Made by a program: the position numbers and the translations under genes. Of a stretch of DNA of 64,000 bases, positions 1 to 12,272 are shown piece after piece. The notes beneath the pieces were generated by a model. That model saw only the letters and a list, made by a program, of their open reading frames with translations, did not search any database and had not been told where the DNA came from. How positions within the stretch are numbered: position 1 is the first letter of the stretch; each line of letters opens with the position of its first letter. Source of the stretch: Palaemon carinicauda (Eukaryota; Arthropoda; Malacostraca; Decapoda; Palaemonidae). The DNA is taken from positions 26,347,654 through 26,411,653 of the forward strand of contig NC_090767.1 of NCBI RefSeq assembly GCF_036898095.1, written 5' to 3'.

Positions 1-33
1 AATAGGGTTGTTGCTTAGCAAGTAATAATAATG

Positions 34-74
<41 letters not shown>

Positions 75-76
75 TA
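1..76 (+). mobile_element. Tail of a TAA-tailed retroelement truncated by the window edge
   Basis: It opens with the end of the same repeat family seen at 23085-23112 (GGGTTGTTGCTTAGCAAG) followed by TAA/TGA-type trinucleotides. Only the 3' tip is in the window. Confidence 0.65.
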
Positions 77-428
77 TACTAATAATGATAACAAAAATAA
101 TAATAATATCAATAATAATAATAATATCAAAATGACCACTTCATGAAATGACCTCTCTTAGATCGCTATAATAATGTCTGTTGTATCCTTAATCACTGTC
201 TAAACATAAAATCGAAATACTTTAAACTAATTTTAATTAAGTAGTCTATCGTAAGCAACAACAACAACATTTGATGATTCTCTGTGTATGATGAATATGG
301 TAAGGTGAAGAAGTGTCTTCAAGAAGTGTCTTCAGAGAGATCGCTAATGCTCCTGAGAGTCTGACGTGGAGATGATGTTTCCTCTTTACTGAGACAAGTT
401 TTGTCTTATTTTGCTTCTATAGATCATA

Positions 429-482
<54 letters not shown>
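429..482. repeat. (CT)n microsatellite
   Basis: Near-perfect CT tract in the intron or upstream flank of stalk block A. The rest of 76-1697 shows no exon I can support. Parts of about 140-420 are the duplicated counterpart of 5420-5710. Confidence 0.95.
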
Positions 483-485
<3 letters not shown>

Positions 486-1085
486 AATAAGGATTTCCAG
501 GTTATTTTAAAAAATATGTTTACCTATTCTTGAATGTTTTTGTTTTTATGATAATAATCGAAAAACTATGCCATATAAAGCATATATTATATCGAATTAT
601 GTTTAACATTTGGCTTTTCCTTTGAAAAGTATAAATACTCGATAATATTATACAAGTTTTGTTTTCTTGGTGTTATGTTTAAATGTTTGATGATCCTCCC
701 AATCAAATAGTTTTGTTGTTATATCTCTTCTGTATATCCATAACTACCTCCTCATTCCTTTCTAAACTGAGGTACATGTAGTGTACTGTGAAGAACAATG
801 AATTATTGATGAGTCCTATATTATATGGTCAGCACTAAAACCCTTTTCCAACTAGGCTAGTTCTAGGAAAGGTCTGACATTTGCATTTGCCTGAAGGACC
901 ATCCAAAACTCCCACCAATAGCTCATAAGGAGAATGAGAGAGCGAACAGTAAATGATGACTTTAAGTTTTGTGTGTGTTGTAAGATTTATGTGGAACCGA
1001 AGATGATGTGCAACCTGTTTTAAATCTTTCTTTTTATATACATATAGTCAGAATAGAGTAATGTTATATAGATTCCTACTTACGT

Positions 1086-1185
1086 GTATATATATATATA
1101 TATATAATATACATATATATATATATATATAGATATATGTATATATATATATATATATATAGATAGATATAGATATAGATATATG

Positions 1186-1266
<81 letters not shown>

Positions 1267-1300
1267 TTATATATATATAGATAAATAGACATAGACTGAG
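1086..1300. repeat. (TA)n array with TG and GATA interruptions
   Basis: Long alternating TA with CATA/GATA interruptions and a (TG)n segment at about 1247-1266, in the block A region. Open frames here are Tyr-Ile repeats and are not genes. Confidence 0.95.
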
Positions 1301-1697
1301 AATGGAATTTAAGGGTTGAGGTAAGTGGTGAAAGGGGGATAAGGTAGAGAAAAGATTAAGAAAGAATAAGGCCTTTTATATTCATGAAAATTCGCTGGCA
1401 TTTCACATATAAAAGCCTTTGGAGAATAAAATTGTGTACAGTGACTTCTTGTTGTTTAGCAAATTATGTTTCAGAGCTTAAGTTACGTTTTAAAATAGAT
1501 GTCTTTTCATTACACATACAATGTTCTCATATCCCTTGACGATCTCGAATAAGATACTTGCGTCTTCTTCTTCTTGTTTCACTTTTGATAGATTTGAAAT
1601 CATCATTTAGAGACAGAATTTATTTATATATGTGTTTCCCTCTAATTCTTATTCTCTTCACTCAAAATGATTGATCAGATCTACACTTTCCTTTCAG

Positions 1698-2124
1698 GGC
1701 ATGACGAGCTTCTACAAAGAATTCCTGGTAAGTCTCTTCTGGACTTTCATCATGATATTTAGAGTTTTTATTTAATCTGTTGATCCAGAAACTAATAATT
1801 AGTGTAAATATTAATCATCATCAGATAGACTACATAATCTAAGTATAAATTGATCATAGTTTCGATCAGTATCCTGAATTACACAGTTATTAGCATATTG
1901 AGAATTTAATTCTTTTTCATTGATGCAACCATTTGAAAAATCTTTAATTATATTTTCAGATATGCAGCAGAAATTCCAACATCTTGAAAATAATCTTCAA
2001 GGTAATCTTACTTCTTATATCGTTTACTTATCTCCTTATTTCCTTTCCTCTCTGGGCTATTTTTCCCTCAGGGAGCCCTTGGGCTTATAGCATATTGCTT
2101 TTCCAACTAGTGCTATAACTTAGC

Positions 2125-2174
<50 letters not shown>

Positions 2175-2297
2175 GATTGTTTTCACTATTTCTAATTTCC
2201 CTAACTTTTCTCTATATTTTCGCTTGACACCCAGTAGTTGTCTTTTTTTCTGACTTTCAAAGAAGACACACCAAGGTTTCATACTCCTATGACACAT

Positions 2298-2342
<45 letters not shown>

Positions 2343-5016
2343 CCTTTTATTTGAATTGTCAATCCAGCAATCCAATTATATTAGATATTAATCGTCAATT
2401 GATAGACTACATAACAGATGTATAATAATATCCTGAATTACAGAGTTATCTGAATATCTGAAATAATAATAGAAGTGAGATGAAACAGGATGAAGATGTA
2501 GAAGAATATAATGAGAAAAGAGGAAAAATGCTACAGACGGAAATAACACCTCGTTAAAGTGTATGAAATGTATGGCAAAATAGGAAGCCAGTAACCACAT
2601 CGCCAATGAATTGAAGTACTTTTTCAACAACAACATAATGAATAATATAATACAGTGTCTAACACTCTCCATTGGAGTCTGTAAAATATGAAATACAATA
2701 CAGCATACAATGGTACGAATATGCAACTCAAGCTGTGGTAGAAAATTAGTCTGGAGCTGCAATATAAAGACGGACAGAGTGATGCAAGACAACGAAAAAA
2801 GAGTATCCCTCATAGAAGTCGCAGTAATGCGAGACTCAAGACTTATATATAGGGAGAGAAGAAAATATAAAATGACCAAAACTTATGAATTGAATTCAGA
2901 TGGCTGTGTTATATGCATTTAGAAATTGTCCTTAAAAGGATAGAAGCAATAGGAACCAACCTAAGTCATTGAAAAGGAATCAAGAGAAGGTAGGCGCCGA
3001 TTGTAGCCCCAGGACTTGTGCAAAATAGAATGCCACTTGAAACAGCACTAATAGTGAGGACAGTGATGGACTCCTAATGAAGCTGGATGTAACCTCTATC
3101 CCCACACTATAATTCAGTAGGCTCTATAGCCAGTGATTACCAAAATAATTGTAATGATAACACCCTACAAGTGAAGTGGTATCCTTTTTCTTAGAAATTT
3201 ATGAAATTGGCGATCCTACATTGTTTATAGAGTAGCTGTCACTTACACTTACATTTTTTTTATGATTTGATATCTTTCAATGAATAGGAGGCTATGTTAT
3301 TTTATCTTGACAATCTTGAAATGAATTTAGGAGCTATATTTGCATAAAATGGTTATCTCTCTTCTTGAAACTTCATCGAGATTCATGACCCTCCATTTCT
3401 TTTCAAGTAGTTTTGTTTGGCCCTGACTCTACTGACGGAGATTTAAGAACCTCTATGTACATGAACAACAGTTTTTTTTCTTTTTTTAGATAATCTTGAA
3501 ATAGCAAACCATATTATTCATTGAATATGCAGTATTGTTTTAGTATTGACACTCCTCTATGTTATTCAAGAGCCTTAAGTGCACATTCAATAGTTGTCTT
3601 TGGTTTTCACACTTTTGAAGGATATTCAAGAGCTTTCGTTGCATATACACTTTTTTTTTTACTTTATTTTGACACAGTTGAATGAGACTTGAAAATGTTA
3701 TACCATATATAAAAGTTGTATTTCATCAGCTACTCTCTAATTTTTTAGACTTGGGAGTATTTATTGCATTTTTATTCTTCAAAACACAGACCATTATTTT
3801 AAGATATTTTTATTTTCAGATGTACAGCAGGAACTTGGGAATCAGAAAACTAATTTTCAAGGTAATTTTCCAAATATTTAGAGTAAATTGATTTATCATT
3901 GTATATTTCTTAACCTAATGACTAAACTCGTATTAGATAATTTGAGGTACAACATTTGATTGCAATATATGCTCACGGTAAACCTTTTTTTTTTTTTCTC
4001 CAGAACTCCATCATGAACTGGAACACGTGAAAGGTACTTGATATTCTAACATTTTGGTTCATTCTTCTAATATTCGTATCTTTTTATCTGGATGAGATGT
4101 TTTTAGAATAATCTAAAATATGAAAGTTTAATCCTTCTTTGGTTATCTTATCGTGGAGATCATCAACTTTTTGAATAAATAATAGAATTTGATATTATAA
4201 TCAGTATTTTGTTGTCTTTTCCTCAGGTGTATCAGTAAACCATCCAGAATATATTGTGAAAAAAAAGGAAATTTGTCATTAAGACAGATGACTTTTTAAT
4301 TGTTTAGAATTTTGAACGTTCTCAGAAATGCAGTAAAACAGAAAATGGTAGAAAGGAAGATCTCCTGAAAGTTATTTTGACTATGAGAAATAATTTTTAA
4401 TCCACATAGGAATCAATAAGTACCCTTACATAGAGAGAACACATCTGAATTAATTCTCTTCTCTTTTCTGAATAATTATTATCATAAAATCTGGACTAAC
4501 TTTTAATAAGGAGCTTATTTCCATGGATTCAATTTTGAATCAATTTACAATAATAATTCTCTCCTTCCCCTGAATCCTCTTTCTCTGCTAAGAAGATCTT
4601 GCATATAATCTCCTTCTCTACTTTAGGGCTCAGCCAAGAGACCGGACAGCTTGTCAGAAGGGAAGTCTTGGAACACTTGACTAATGTATCAGCAGCAGGT
4701 AAGTTCTCTTTAGTTAGTGATTGTGATTCTTGAAATGTATAGTTCAAAGAAGATAGAAATTGCAACATGAAATATTGACCATCACTTGTATGATTAACAT
4801 CATCAATATATTTGCTGATCTTGTTCTTGTTCATTTGGTTTCTCAATCACATGGTGGAGTGGAGTCATATCTTTGTGTTCTTCCTTGATCAATGAAAGAA
4901 GAAGATAGCAAACTCACAATATGTAGCTCAAGGGATTATTTTCTTCTTTCCAGCAAAGGAAGAGATCAAGTCTTATGTTCACGAGGAGATATCTGGAGTC
5001 ATCTCTTTGGCACAAG
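1698..5016 (+). CDS. Stalk exon block A (six short phase-1 exons)
   Basis: Exons 1698-1727 ([10 protein letters not shown]), 1960-2001 ([14 protein letters not shown]), 3820-3861 ([14 protein letters not shown]), 4004-4033 ([10 protein letters not shown]), 4627-4698 (24 residues, [10 protein letters not shown]...TNVSAA) and 4954-5016 (21 residues, [10 protein letters not shown]...ISLAQ). Each follows a pyrimidine-rich AG acceptor and ends in a GTAAG/GTAAT/GTACT/GTCAG-type donor. Lengths of 30, 42, 42, 30, 72 and 63 bp are multiples of three and phase-1 symmetric. The peptides are rich in Leu, Gln, Glu and His with heptad-like spacing, which suggests a short coiled coil. Each exon has a clear homologue in block B. 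The assignment rests on exon-by-exon conservation between the two blocks, since introns diverge faster. Confidence 0.7.
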
Positions 5017-5754
5017 GTCAGTTTATATACACTTAAAGCATTGATATATTTCTATAGCATCCTTCCCTCCACCTCGCCAGCTAAATATCTTCCTCCCTCT
5101 CTATCAGGGCTTTATTTATTTATAATTTTTCATTGATTGTTGTCAGAATTTTTGTGCTGCCTTTGATCATATGAATCATATAATTCTTGTGTACAAAGTT
5201 CACCAGAGAGGAGTTAGTGGATCGTTTCTAAGTATTATTGCAGGGAATCTAACCAAAGTGTTGGCCTTTTACTTTCAAGTTGAAATCCTATGATCTGTAG
5301 TTTGCTTTTAAAAAGTGTATTTATTTGGTCAATCACTCATAGCCCTTAAGGGAGATCTGTGTTTGATGAATACTATTTCAGAGATCTTGACCGAGGTAAT
5401 GTCTATTTAGCAGAATCAACAGTCCATGTCATTACTTTTCTTAGATTTAGATAATATTATCTGTTACTGTTTTATCATTACTTACTGCCTAGACTTGAAA
5501 CTGAACTATTTTAAACTATGTTTACACAAGTAGTTCCTCGTAACCAATAACAACACCTAATGATTCTCAGTGTATGGGGGAAAATATTTTGAGGATGTGT
5601 CTTTAGAGAGATTGCAACTGTTGCTAAGAGTTTGGCGACGTGGAGATGATGCTTCCTCTTTAGTGAGATATAAGGTTTGTGTAATCTTGCTCCTATAGAT
5701 CATACCTCACTCTGTCGTGAGGAAGGCTTTCCAGGTTACTTAATATATATATAT

Positions 5755-5786
<32 letters not shown>

Positions 5787-5828
5787 GTGTGTGTATATAT
5801 ATATATATATATATACATATATATATAC

Positions 5829-5881
<53 letters not shown>

Positions 5882-5905
5882 CACACACATATATATATAC
5901 ATATA

Positions 5906-5940
<35 letters not shown>

Positions 5941-7518
5941 CATATATATATATATACATATATAGGTACATACATATATATACATATAATATATGTAACA
6001 TATATATATTAATATATAGATTAATATATCTACGACATTTTTGCCACTAGTATAATGTGAGGTCATTAGATAGTAAATAGTCATAGACCGAGAATGGAAG
6101 TTGAGGGATTGGGTAAGTGGTGAAAGGGGAATGAGGTAGATAAAAGGATGAGGAAGAATAAGGCCTTCTATGTTCGTGAAAATTCCCTATGGAAAAGAAT
6201 TTGTGTCCTGTGACTTCTTGTTGTGCACCAATTATGTTCAAGAGCCTAAACTACGTTTGAAATAGTTGTATTTTCATTGCATATACTACGTTCTATTTTT
6301 CCTTGACATTCACGAATAAGCTCTTTTCGTCTTCTTTTTGTTTCTCTTTTGATAGATTTGAAATCATCATTTAGAGACAGAATTTATTTATATATATGTG
6401 TTTCCCTCTAATTCTTATTCTCTTCACTCAAAATGATTGATCAAATCTACACTTTCCTTTCAGGGCATGACGAGCTTCTACAAAGAATTCCGGGTAAGTC
6501 TCTTCTGGACTATTATGATATTTATAGATTTTATTTAATATGTCAATCCAGCAACTAATAATTAGAGTCAATATTAATCTTCATAGTTTGGAACAATTTC
6601 CTTAATTGCAAAGTTATTAGAATATTGATTTTTTTTATTTATGCAGACATTTGAAAAATATTTTTTTTTTATTTTCAGATATGCAGGAGAAACTTCAACT
6701 TCTTGAATATAATCTTCAAGGTAATCTTTCCAATAGATTTTTTCCAAATCATTTAATTTCCTTTGTCTCTATGTCTTCACTTTACACCCAAAAAGATGAT
6801 TATATGATGACTTATGTGTGGTTAAGGAGTCATCATTGCATATCCAGTCGTTGTCTTGTTCTCATACTGTTGAAAGATATTTACACAACAGTTGTTTTTC
6901 TTTGAGTTAATCTTGAAATAACAAACACTATTATTCATGGAATATGCAGTGTTGTTTCAGTCTTGACATTCCTGTATCTTATTCGAGAGCATTAATTGCA
7001 CATTCAATAGTTTTCACACTTTTTGACGGATATTCAAGAGCTTTCGTTGCATATACAGTATTTGTATTTCATTTTGACACAGTTAAATGATATAAAAAAA
7101 CGTCATATCATATATAAGAGTTGTCTTTCATCAGCTACGCTCTATTTTTTTTTTTTTTTTAGACTTTAGAGTATCTATTGCATTTTTATTACTTAAGACG
7201 CACACCAGTATTTTAAGACATTTTTATTTTCAGATGTGCAGCAGGAACAAGGGAATCAAAAAACTTATTTTCAAGGTAATCTTCCAAATATTTAGAGCAA
7301 ATTGATTTATCATTGTATATTTCTTACCCTAATGACTAATCTCATATTAGATAATTTGAGGCATAATATTTGATTGCAATATACGCTCATGGTGAACCAT
7401 TTTTTGTCCAGGACTTCATCATGAACTGGAACACGTGGAAGGTACTTGTTATTCCAGCAATTTGGATCATCCCTCCTAAATGCTTATCGGTTCATCTTGA
7501 TGAGATATTTTTTAATAG

Positions 7519-7549
<31 letters not shown>

Positions 7550-7550
7550 C

Positions 7551-7601
<51 letters not shown>

Positions 7602-9007
7602 TATATAATCTTGCATATTATCCCCTTTTCTACTTCAGGCCTCAGCCGAGAGACTGCCCAGTGTCTCAAAGGGGAAGACTTGGAACACTTGACTAATGTA
7701 TCAGCAGCAGGTAAGTTTTTTTATTTTTATATTCAGTTATAATAATTTATGAAATGTAGCTAAAAAAAGATTGGAAATACTTCTTTATATTAACACAATC
7801 TTGAATATATCATGTACTTGTCTGACCGATATCCTCAATAAATGTTCTGTTTATGTTCTTGTTCATCTGCTTTCCTAATTACTTTGGAGAGTAGAACCAT
7901 ATCTATTTCTTCATCAATTAGAGAAGATTTCAGAGAGCACAACAGTTACAATAAGTTGTTCAAAGGATTATTTTCTTCTTCCCAGCCAATCAAGAGATCA
8001 AGTCTTTTCACGAGGAGATTTCTGGAGTCATCTCTTTGGCACAAAAAGGTCAGTTATTAATACACACTTGAAGCATTGATCTCTCCCTATCATCCTTCAT
8101 TTACCTTGCTATCTAACTCCCTGCCTTCCTCTCTATCTTACCATACCACCCTAACATGATCCTACAATGCTCTCCTCTCTCTTATATCAAACATTAACAC
8201 TGACCTTATTATTGTATTATACATCTCAACCTTTAGCTTGAAGAAATGAAAAAGTAATTCAATAGAAGAAACTTTTAGAAAAAAAATATAATAAAGAAAA
8301 TGTACCTTAGTCTTTAAATTATGAAAAAAAAAACATTATCATTTTTGCATTGTGTAACCGGTAGAAATAAAATTAGAGTCTTGTGTTCAGGTGAATAACT
8401 GATTCTATGCAACATTATTCTTACAACAGACGAGTGCTTAGAAGGAGGTCTCCCCTGTGGAGAGATTGGTACCTGTGAGAACACCCTGTTCAGCTTCACC
8501 TGTTCTTGTCCTTATGGTTTCACCTGGGATGGTTCAGAATGTGAAGGTAAGACACACTATACATCTTTATGTTGTTCTTTTCAAAGAACTCTTTTCATTG
8601 ACATCTGTAGATCAGTATAACCTCATGATATAGTTTGATTCTTTTCCATAGCTATGTTCAATTTGCCATTCTTTCACTCTTTATTAGTTTTCTTTTCTTG
8701 ATTTATTTGAGAAATGTTTCCTGCATTCTCTTCCATTGTTTTATTCCAAATTTTCACAGTTCCATTTATTATTATTGATGTGACATTTGTATTATGCTAA
8801 TGATAATTAGTGAATTTTTAAGGCATATATGTATAGTCTTATTATGATATTTATGAATATAAAATACTTCTCTTTACCATCAATACGCTTCTATCTACGT
8901 TCTCTTTGAAGATTTTGATCTGTTTGGGTATCAGCTTATCTGTTTTTTGTGTTCATGAATGGATCTTCCTTTAACTCTTCTCGTATTTGATTTTATTTTC
9001 ACAATCA

Positions 9008-9044
<37 letters not shown>

Positions 9045-9174
9045 GTATGTATATATACATTTATATATATATATATATATACACATATATATAAATGTAT
9101 ATATATATACATATATATGTATATATATATATATATATACATTTATATATATGTGTGTATATATATATATATAA

Positions 9175-9223
<49 letters not shown>

Positions 9224-9239
9224 AATTATATATATACAG

Positions 9240-9275
<36 letters not shown>

Positions 9276-9418
9276 CTGTATATATATAATATATATATAT
9301 GTATATATATAATATAAATATATATATATATATATATATACATTTATATATATGTGTATATATATATATATATGTATATATATATACACATATATATAAA
9401 TGTATATATATATATATA

Positions 9419-9457
<39 letters not shown>

Positions 9458-10354
9458 TGTATATATACATATATATATATGTATATAAATTATATATATA
9501 AATTATATATATATATATATATATACATACATATATATATATATATATACACGGTATATACATAATATCATAATGTTATATTATAGTATTATAAAAATAT
9601 TTTAATATCATAATATGATGGTAACATGATATTATATTATACCATTATGATATTATGATATTAAAATAATATTAATATTACTATTAATATTATTATTAAT
9701 ATTAATAATAATTTCGTCATTGTAATATAACAGAAGTTTAGTTACAATCATTATCAAAGATATATTTTAAGATATAAACCATTCATTCCGAATAGATTTC
9801 CTGAAAACAATACAAATGTTGTAACTTTCAAAACTTCCTTTAAACTAACTGTTGAAAAAGGGTCAAATACATAATAATGTTCATTTTCTAATTATATCTG
9901 TATAAAAAACTGCTTCATAGAAAGTCTTGCTTTCTATTTCTTGGAAGCAGAATATTATGAATGCAAAGTCAGCTTTCTTCTAAGGACTTCAATCCTTCTT
10001 TTCCTCCTTAACAGACGTCGATGAGTGTGCTGAAGGCAAAGACGAGTGTGTCCCCAATGCAAAATGCAAGAATAGCATTGGGAGTTACAGCTGTTCCTGC
10101 AACAAACCTTTCGAGGGAGATGGGAGAACATCTTGTGGTAAGGACGCTACAACAAAGTTATTTTGTTATATTTTAAAAGAAAAAGAATAACAGAAAAATA
10201 AAATCTTATATATATATAATTATATATATATATATATATATATACATATATATGTTGTTTTCCTTTTTGATATATATATGTATATATACATATATATGTA
10301 TATATATATATATATATATGTGTGTGTAAATACTGTATATATATATATATATAT

Positions 10355-10404
<50 letters not shown>

Positions 10405-11069
10405 CTACACTCAATTTTTTCCTTACATGGCATCTACAAGGTTTATAATGGCCCCAGAAGTTAGAAATTAAACGCTTCAACACCTCTCATGTCGGTGCTC
10501 ACCTTACTCATCGCTGTGATAGAATGATGTTGGGTAACAACAGAGTGACAAGATGAATGCAACTGACTTTTATTCAACATATAAAATATAATGAGTTTCT
10601 ATACAAGCAGTTTCATGCAAACAAATACATGCAAAGTCAAGCTTGAAAAGATTCCGGTAACAGTGCGGGGATAAAAAAAGAAAAAAGAAAAAAAAGAAAA
10701 AAGAAAAAAAAAACACTGTTACTGCGTACGTGAGTGGGTGAAAAAGTGAGGTATATTATAAAAATAATGCTAATTATTATTGTTTCTTAAGTCTAACTCC
10801 CTCTTTTCTTCCTTTCCCTCCTCCTCCTTTTTCTTCATATTCTTATTCTTCTTAATCTTCTTCTTCCAGAGTTCCAGTGCAGAAGCCCAGCAAAAAGATT
10901 TCCCGGAGTTGGATGCCTAATGTTGATCGAGCAACGGTTAACATTCCAGGCAATGAAGAAGACGTGCGAAGAGGAAGGAATGAGACTTGCACAAAATATG
11001 AGTCTGCAACAACTACAGGATGTGGGTCGCTCTTTTAGTTATAGTGAGTTAAGTATTTTATATAGAATT

Positions 11070-11113
<44 letters not shown>

Positions 11114-11247
11114 TGGTTTAGAAAGAGATTTGCAGATTTCGGTACATTTGAAGAATATGGCAGTAACAATTGTGTTCCGTCTTCACTGGAGCCACCCATC
11201 ATCATTACAGAAACCGCTAAGGTTAAATAAAAAATCACTTTTACTTA

Positions 11248-11332
<85 letters not shown>

Positions 11333-11715
11333 AAATGATCATCAAAGTCACGGAGAATTTCTAGATTGGTAAAAAAAACAAAAATATGTATTAATTTTCC
11401 TTATATCGTTCATATTCATATTTGTTCCTTTCTTTTTCTCTCTTATTTCTTATGTTTCTTTTCAATTGTCTCCTTTCAAAGTTCGTTGGGTTGGTGTCTA
11501 CGACGGGAAGTGGACGAGTGAACGGATCTCTCGTCCCAGAAGACCTTTGGATGGAAGGATACCGATCAGACCCTTCGAGGCGTTGTGGGTTCATTTTCAG
11601 GTATTCTTCTTCTGATCCTTTCAAATTGTATCTAAGGGATTGTTCATCAGAGAGTTATGGTTTATGCCAGTCCCGATGCCCTGAGAAGGACGACGTTCCT
11701 TCAACCTCCCCCTGA
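1698..11715 (+). CDS. Secreted C-type lectin-like protein with duplicated coiled-coil stalk and two EGF repeats (3' part of gene)
   Basis: Sixteen exons can be read on the + strand, with GT-AG introns: 1698-1727, 1960-2001, 3820-3861, 4004-4033, 4627-4698, 4954-5016, 6464-6493, 6679-6720, 7234-7275, 7412-7441, 7639-7710, 7986-8048, 8430-8546, 10015-10137, 10870-11043 and 11482-11715. All internal joins up to the first lectin exon are phase 1, so they splice together cleanly. The order is stalk, stalk copy, EGF-like, calcium-binding EGF-like, C-type lectin domain, stop. The start codon and any signal peptide lie upstream of the window. By family knowledge, such proteins are extracellular carbohydrate or pathogen binders, and the stalk would drive oligomerisation; both are inference. 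The last exon appears to need a frame change (see its entry), so this copy may be broken or the assembly may have an indel. Confidence 0.75.
2050..2173 (+). mobile_element. 3' end of a TAA-tailed short retroelement, in intron
   Basis: The stretch reads as the conserved 3' end of a repeat seen again near 21800 and 23050 (GGGCTTATAGCAT...TTTTCCAACTAG...) and ends in about sixteen TAA units (2124-2173). It lies in the lectin intron of block A and is absent from the same intron of block B, so it inserted after, or was lost since, the block duplication. Confidence 0.65.
2299..2342. repeat. (CA)n-(TA)n compound microsatellite
   Basis: Short compound dinucleotide repeat inside the block A intron, just after the TAA tail. 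Confidence 0.9.
2700..3070 (+). pseudogene. Fragment of a non-LTR retrotransposon polymerase C-terminal region
   Basis: The + strand frame at 2710-2919 reads [18 protein letters not shown] followed by [14 protein letters not shown]. This resembles the common decayed motif of retroelement polyproteins, D-K-E-x-K...IDIAVPxDxR...EKYxxL, near the C-terminus of RTE-like reverse transcriptases. The following bases in shifted frames are compatible with the family's downstream segment. It is riddled with stops, lies in a stalk intron of block A and has no counterpart in block B. The recognition is from memory and moderate only. Confidence 0.4.
5741..6010. repeat. (TA)n array in the duplicated stalk region
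   Basis: About 270 bp of alternating TA/CATA at the position matching the (CT)n and (TA)n stretches of block A. It is self-complementary and produces spurious Tyr-Ile frames on both strands. Confidence 0.95.
6464..8048 (+). CDS. Stalk exon block B (tandem duplicate of block A)
   Basis: Exons 6464-6493 ([10 protein letters not shown]), 6679-6720 ([14 protein letters not shown]), 7234-7275 ([14 protein letters not shown]), 7412-7441 ([10 protein letters not shown]), 7639-7710 ([10 protein letters not shown]...TNVSAA) and 7986-8048 ([10 protein letters not shown]...SLAQK). They match block A in order, length and phase, and parts of the flanking introns also match. The penultimate exon gains a cysteine relative to block A, a possible new disulfide. 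The block joins in phase to the EGF exon at 8430. The parent duplication starts near 5410, matching the sequence from about 140. Confidence 0.7.
7517..7608. repeat. (TA)n array immediately upstream of a stalk exon
   Basis: Alternating TA that ends about 30 bp before the acceptor of exon 7639-7710. It replaces most of the roughly 590-bp block A intron at this position, so the intron is much shorter in block B. Confidence 0.95.
8430..8546 (+). CDS. EGF-like domain exon of the lectin-like gene
   Basis: The phase-1 exon follows CAACAG and ends GAAG/GTAAG. It encodes 39 residues starting [19 protein letters not shown], then [18 protein letters not shown]. Six cysteines are in the EGF order, with the C-x-C pair and the aromatic-Gly spacing (YGF). 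The D-E-C start resembles calcium-binding EGF modules, but the Asp/Asn hydroxylation motif is less clear than in the next domain. Such domains are extracellular spacers or interaction modules. Confidence 0.85.
9007..9560. repeat. 550-bp (TA)n palindromic array
   Basis: The largest TA array in the window, with repeated TATATACATTTATATATA-like segments in both orientations, so it can fold on itself. An AT-rich stretch with ATATTATGATATT-type palindromes follows (9561-9720). It lies in the intron between the two EGF exons. Confidence 0.95.
10015..10137 (+). CDS. Calcium-binding EGF-like domain exon of the lectin-like gene
   Basis: The phase-1 exon after TTAACAG encodes [18 protein letters not shown] and continues [20 protein letters not shown], a textbook calcium-binding EGF. 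It has D-x-D-E-C at the start, N in the centre, the I-G-S-Y-S-C-x-C signature and six cysteines. The donor is TGTG/GTAAGG. It lies between the first EGF exon and the lectin domain, separated by a 1.5-kb intron containing the largest (TA)n array in the window. Confidence 0.9.
10207..10400. repeat. (TA)n followed by (GA)n
   Basis: A TA array running directly into about 21 GA units (10358-10400), in the intron before the lectin domain. An A-rich purine stretch lies at 10675-10715. Confidence 0.95.
10870..11043 (+). CDS. C-type lectin domain, N-terminal exon
   Basis: The acceptor is TTCTTCCAG at 10869 and the donor GTGAGT at 11044. The 58 residues begin [19 protein letters not shown] and include [19 protein letters not shown]. 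This matches the first half of a C-type lectin fold: C...P....G..C......L.F..A...C...G.RLA. An alternative upstream donor (GAT/GTGGGT at about 11021) would join the next exon in a different frame. Downstream, the intron contains GA and CA/TA/TG arrays. Confidence 0.8.
11072..11330. repeat. (GA)n and (CA)n-(TA)n-(TG)n microsatellites in the lectin intron
   Basis: GA tract 11072-11110 and a compound CA/TA/TG array 11251-11330, both in the 438-bp intron that splits the lectin domain. The CA and TG arms are complementary, so the RNA can form a hairpin. Confidence 0.9.
11482..11715 (+). CDS. C-type lectin domain, C-terminal exon with apparent frameshift and stop
   Basis: The acceptor is TTTCAAAG. 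In the frame ending at the stop 11713-11715 it reads [20 protein letters not shown], then RRCGFIF...[15 protein letters not shown], the W..G...CG...C...C pattern of the C-terminal half of a lectin domain. In the frame expected from the GTGAGT donor of the previous exon, the first residues read [12 protein letters not shown], which also looks like lectin core. The two halves are in different frames and meet near 11515-11525. Either a small indel broke the gene, the assembly has an error, or the alternative donor is used. No Gln-Pro-Asp or Glu-Pro-Asn sugar motif is visible. Confidence 0.65.
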   Translation, partial: FVGLVSTTGSGRVNGSLVPEDLWMEGYRSDPSRRCGFIFRYSSSDPFKLYLRDCSSESYGLCQSRCPEKDDVPSTSP

Positions 11716-12096
11716 TGATCATCTTTGATTTCAAGATATCTTTATTATGTTCATTTTAGTGTATTACTTTACATACATCCATCCACGGATGTATGGATGT
11801 ATGAATATAACCTTCCATCACTATAATGTATCAATATATCCGCTTAACAATATATCCTAGCAGAGCATAACGATTTTTTATTCTTTTTGAATCCTTAAGA
11901 AATATATTGATAATTCTGAATCAGAAATGAGGAAAATTTCAGACACAAACAAAATGTTTTAGAAATGTTAAGAAAATCAAAAGCAAGTGTTTACGGTGTT
12001 CCATGTACAGAGTAAATGTGTAATCATCTTATGATTTTGTTGATAATATCGGTCTATAGGTCTGCTGGTCGGTTGCTTTGTTAGGTCACTGTATTT

Positions 12097-12144
<48 letters not shown>

Positions 12145-12230
12145 AAATTATGAAATTTAATTTTTGATCAATCTAAAAACACATTAAGAACTAATACCTA
12201 AACACAGTAACTGCTTTCCTTTTGGAGTAC

Positions 12231-12272
<42 letters not shown>

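Noticed and set aside
2388..2879. 163-residue minus-strand frame in the lectin intron
   Set aside because: It overlaps a retroelement fragment read on the + strand, is hydrophobic low-complexity, and has no homologue in the duplicated intron.
8931..9565. Long Tyr-Ile open frames on both strands (also 1080-1292, 5677-6084, 7446-7742)
   Set aside because: They are translations of (TA)n arrays, open in several frames at once, with no domain or codon bias.
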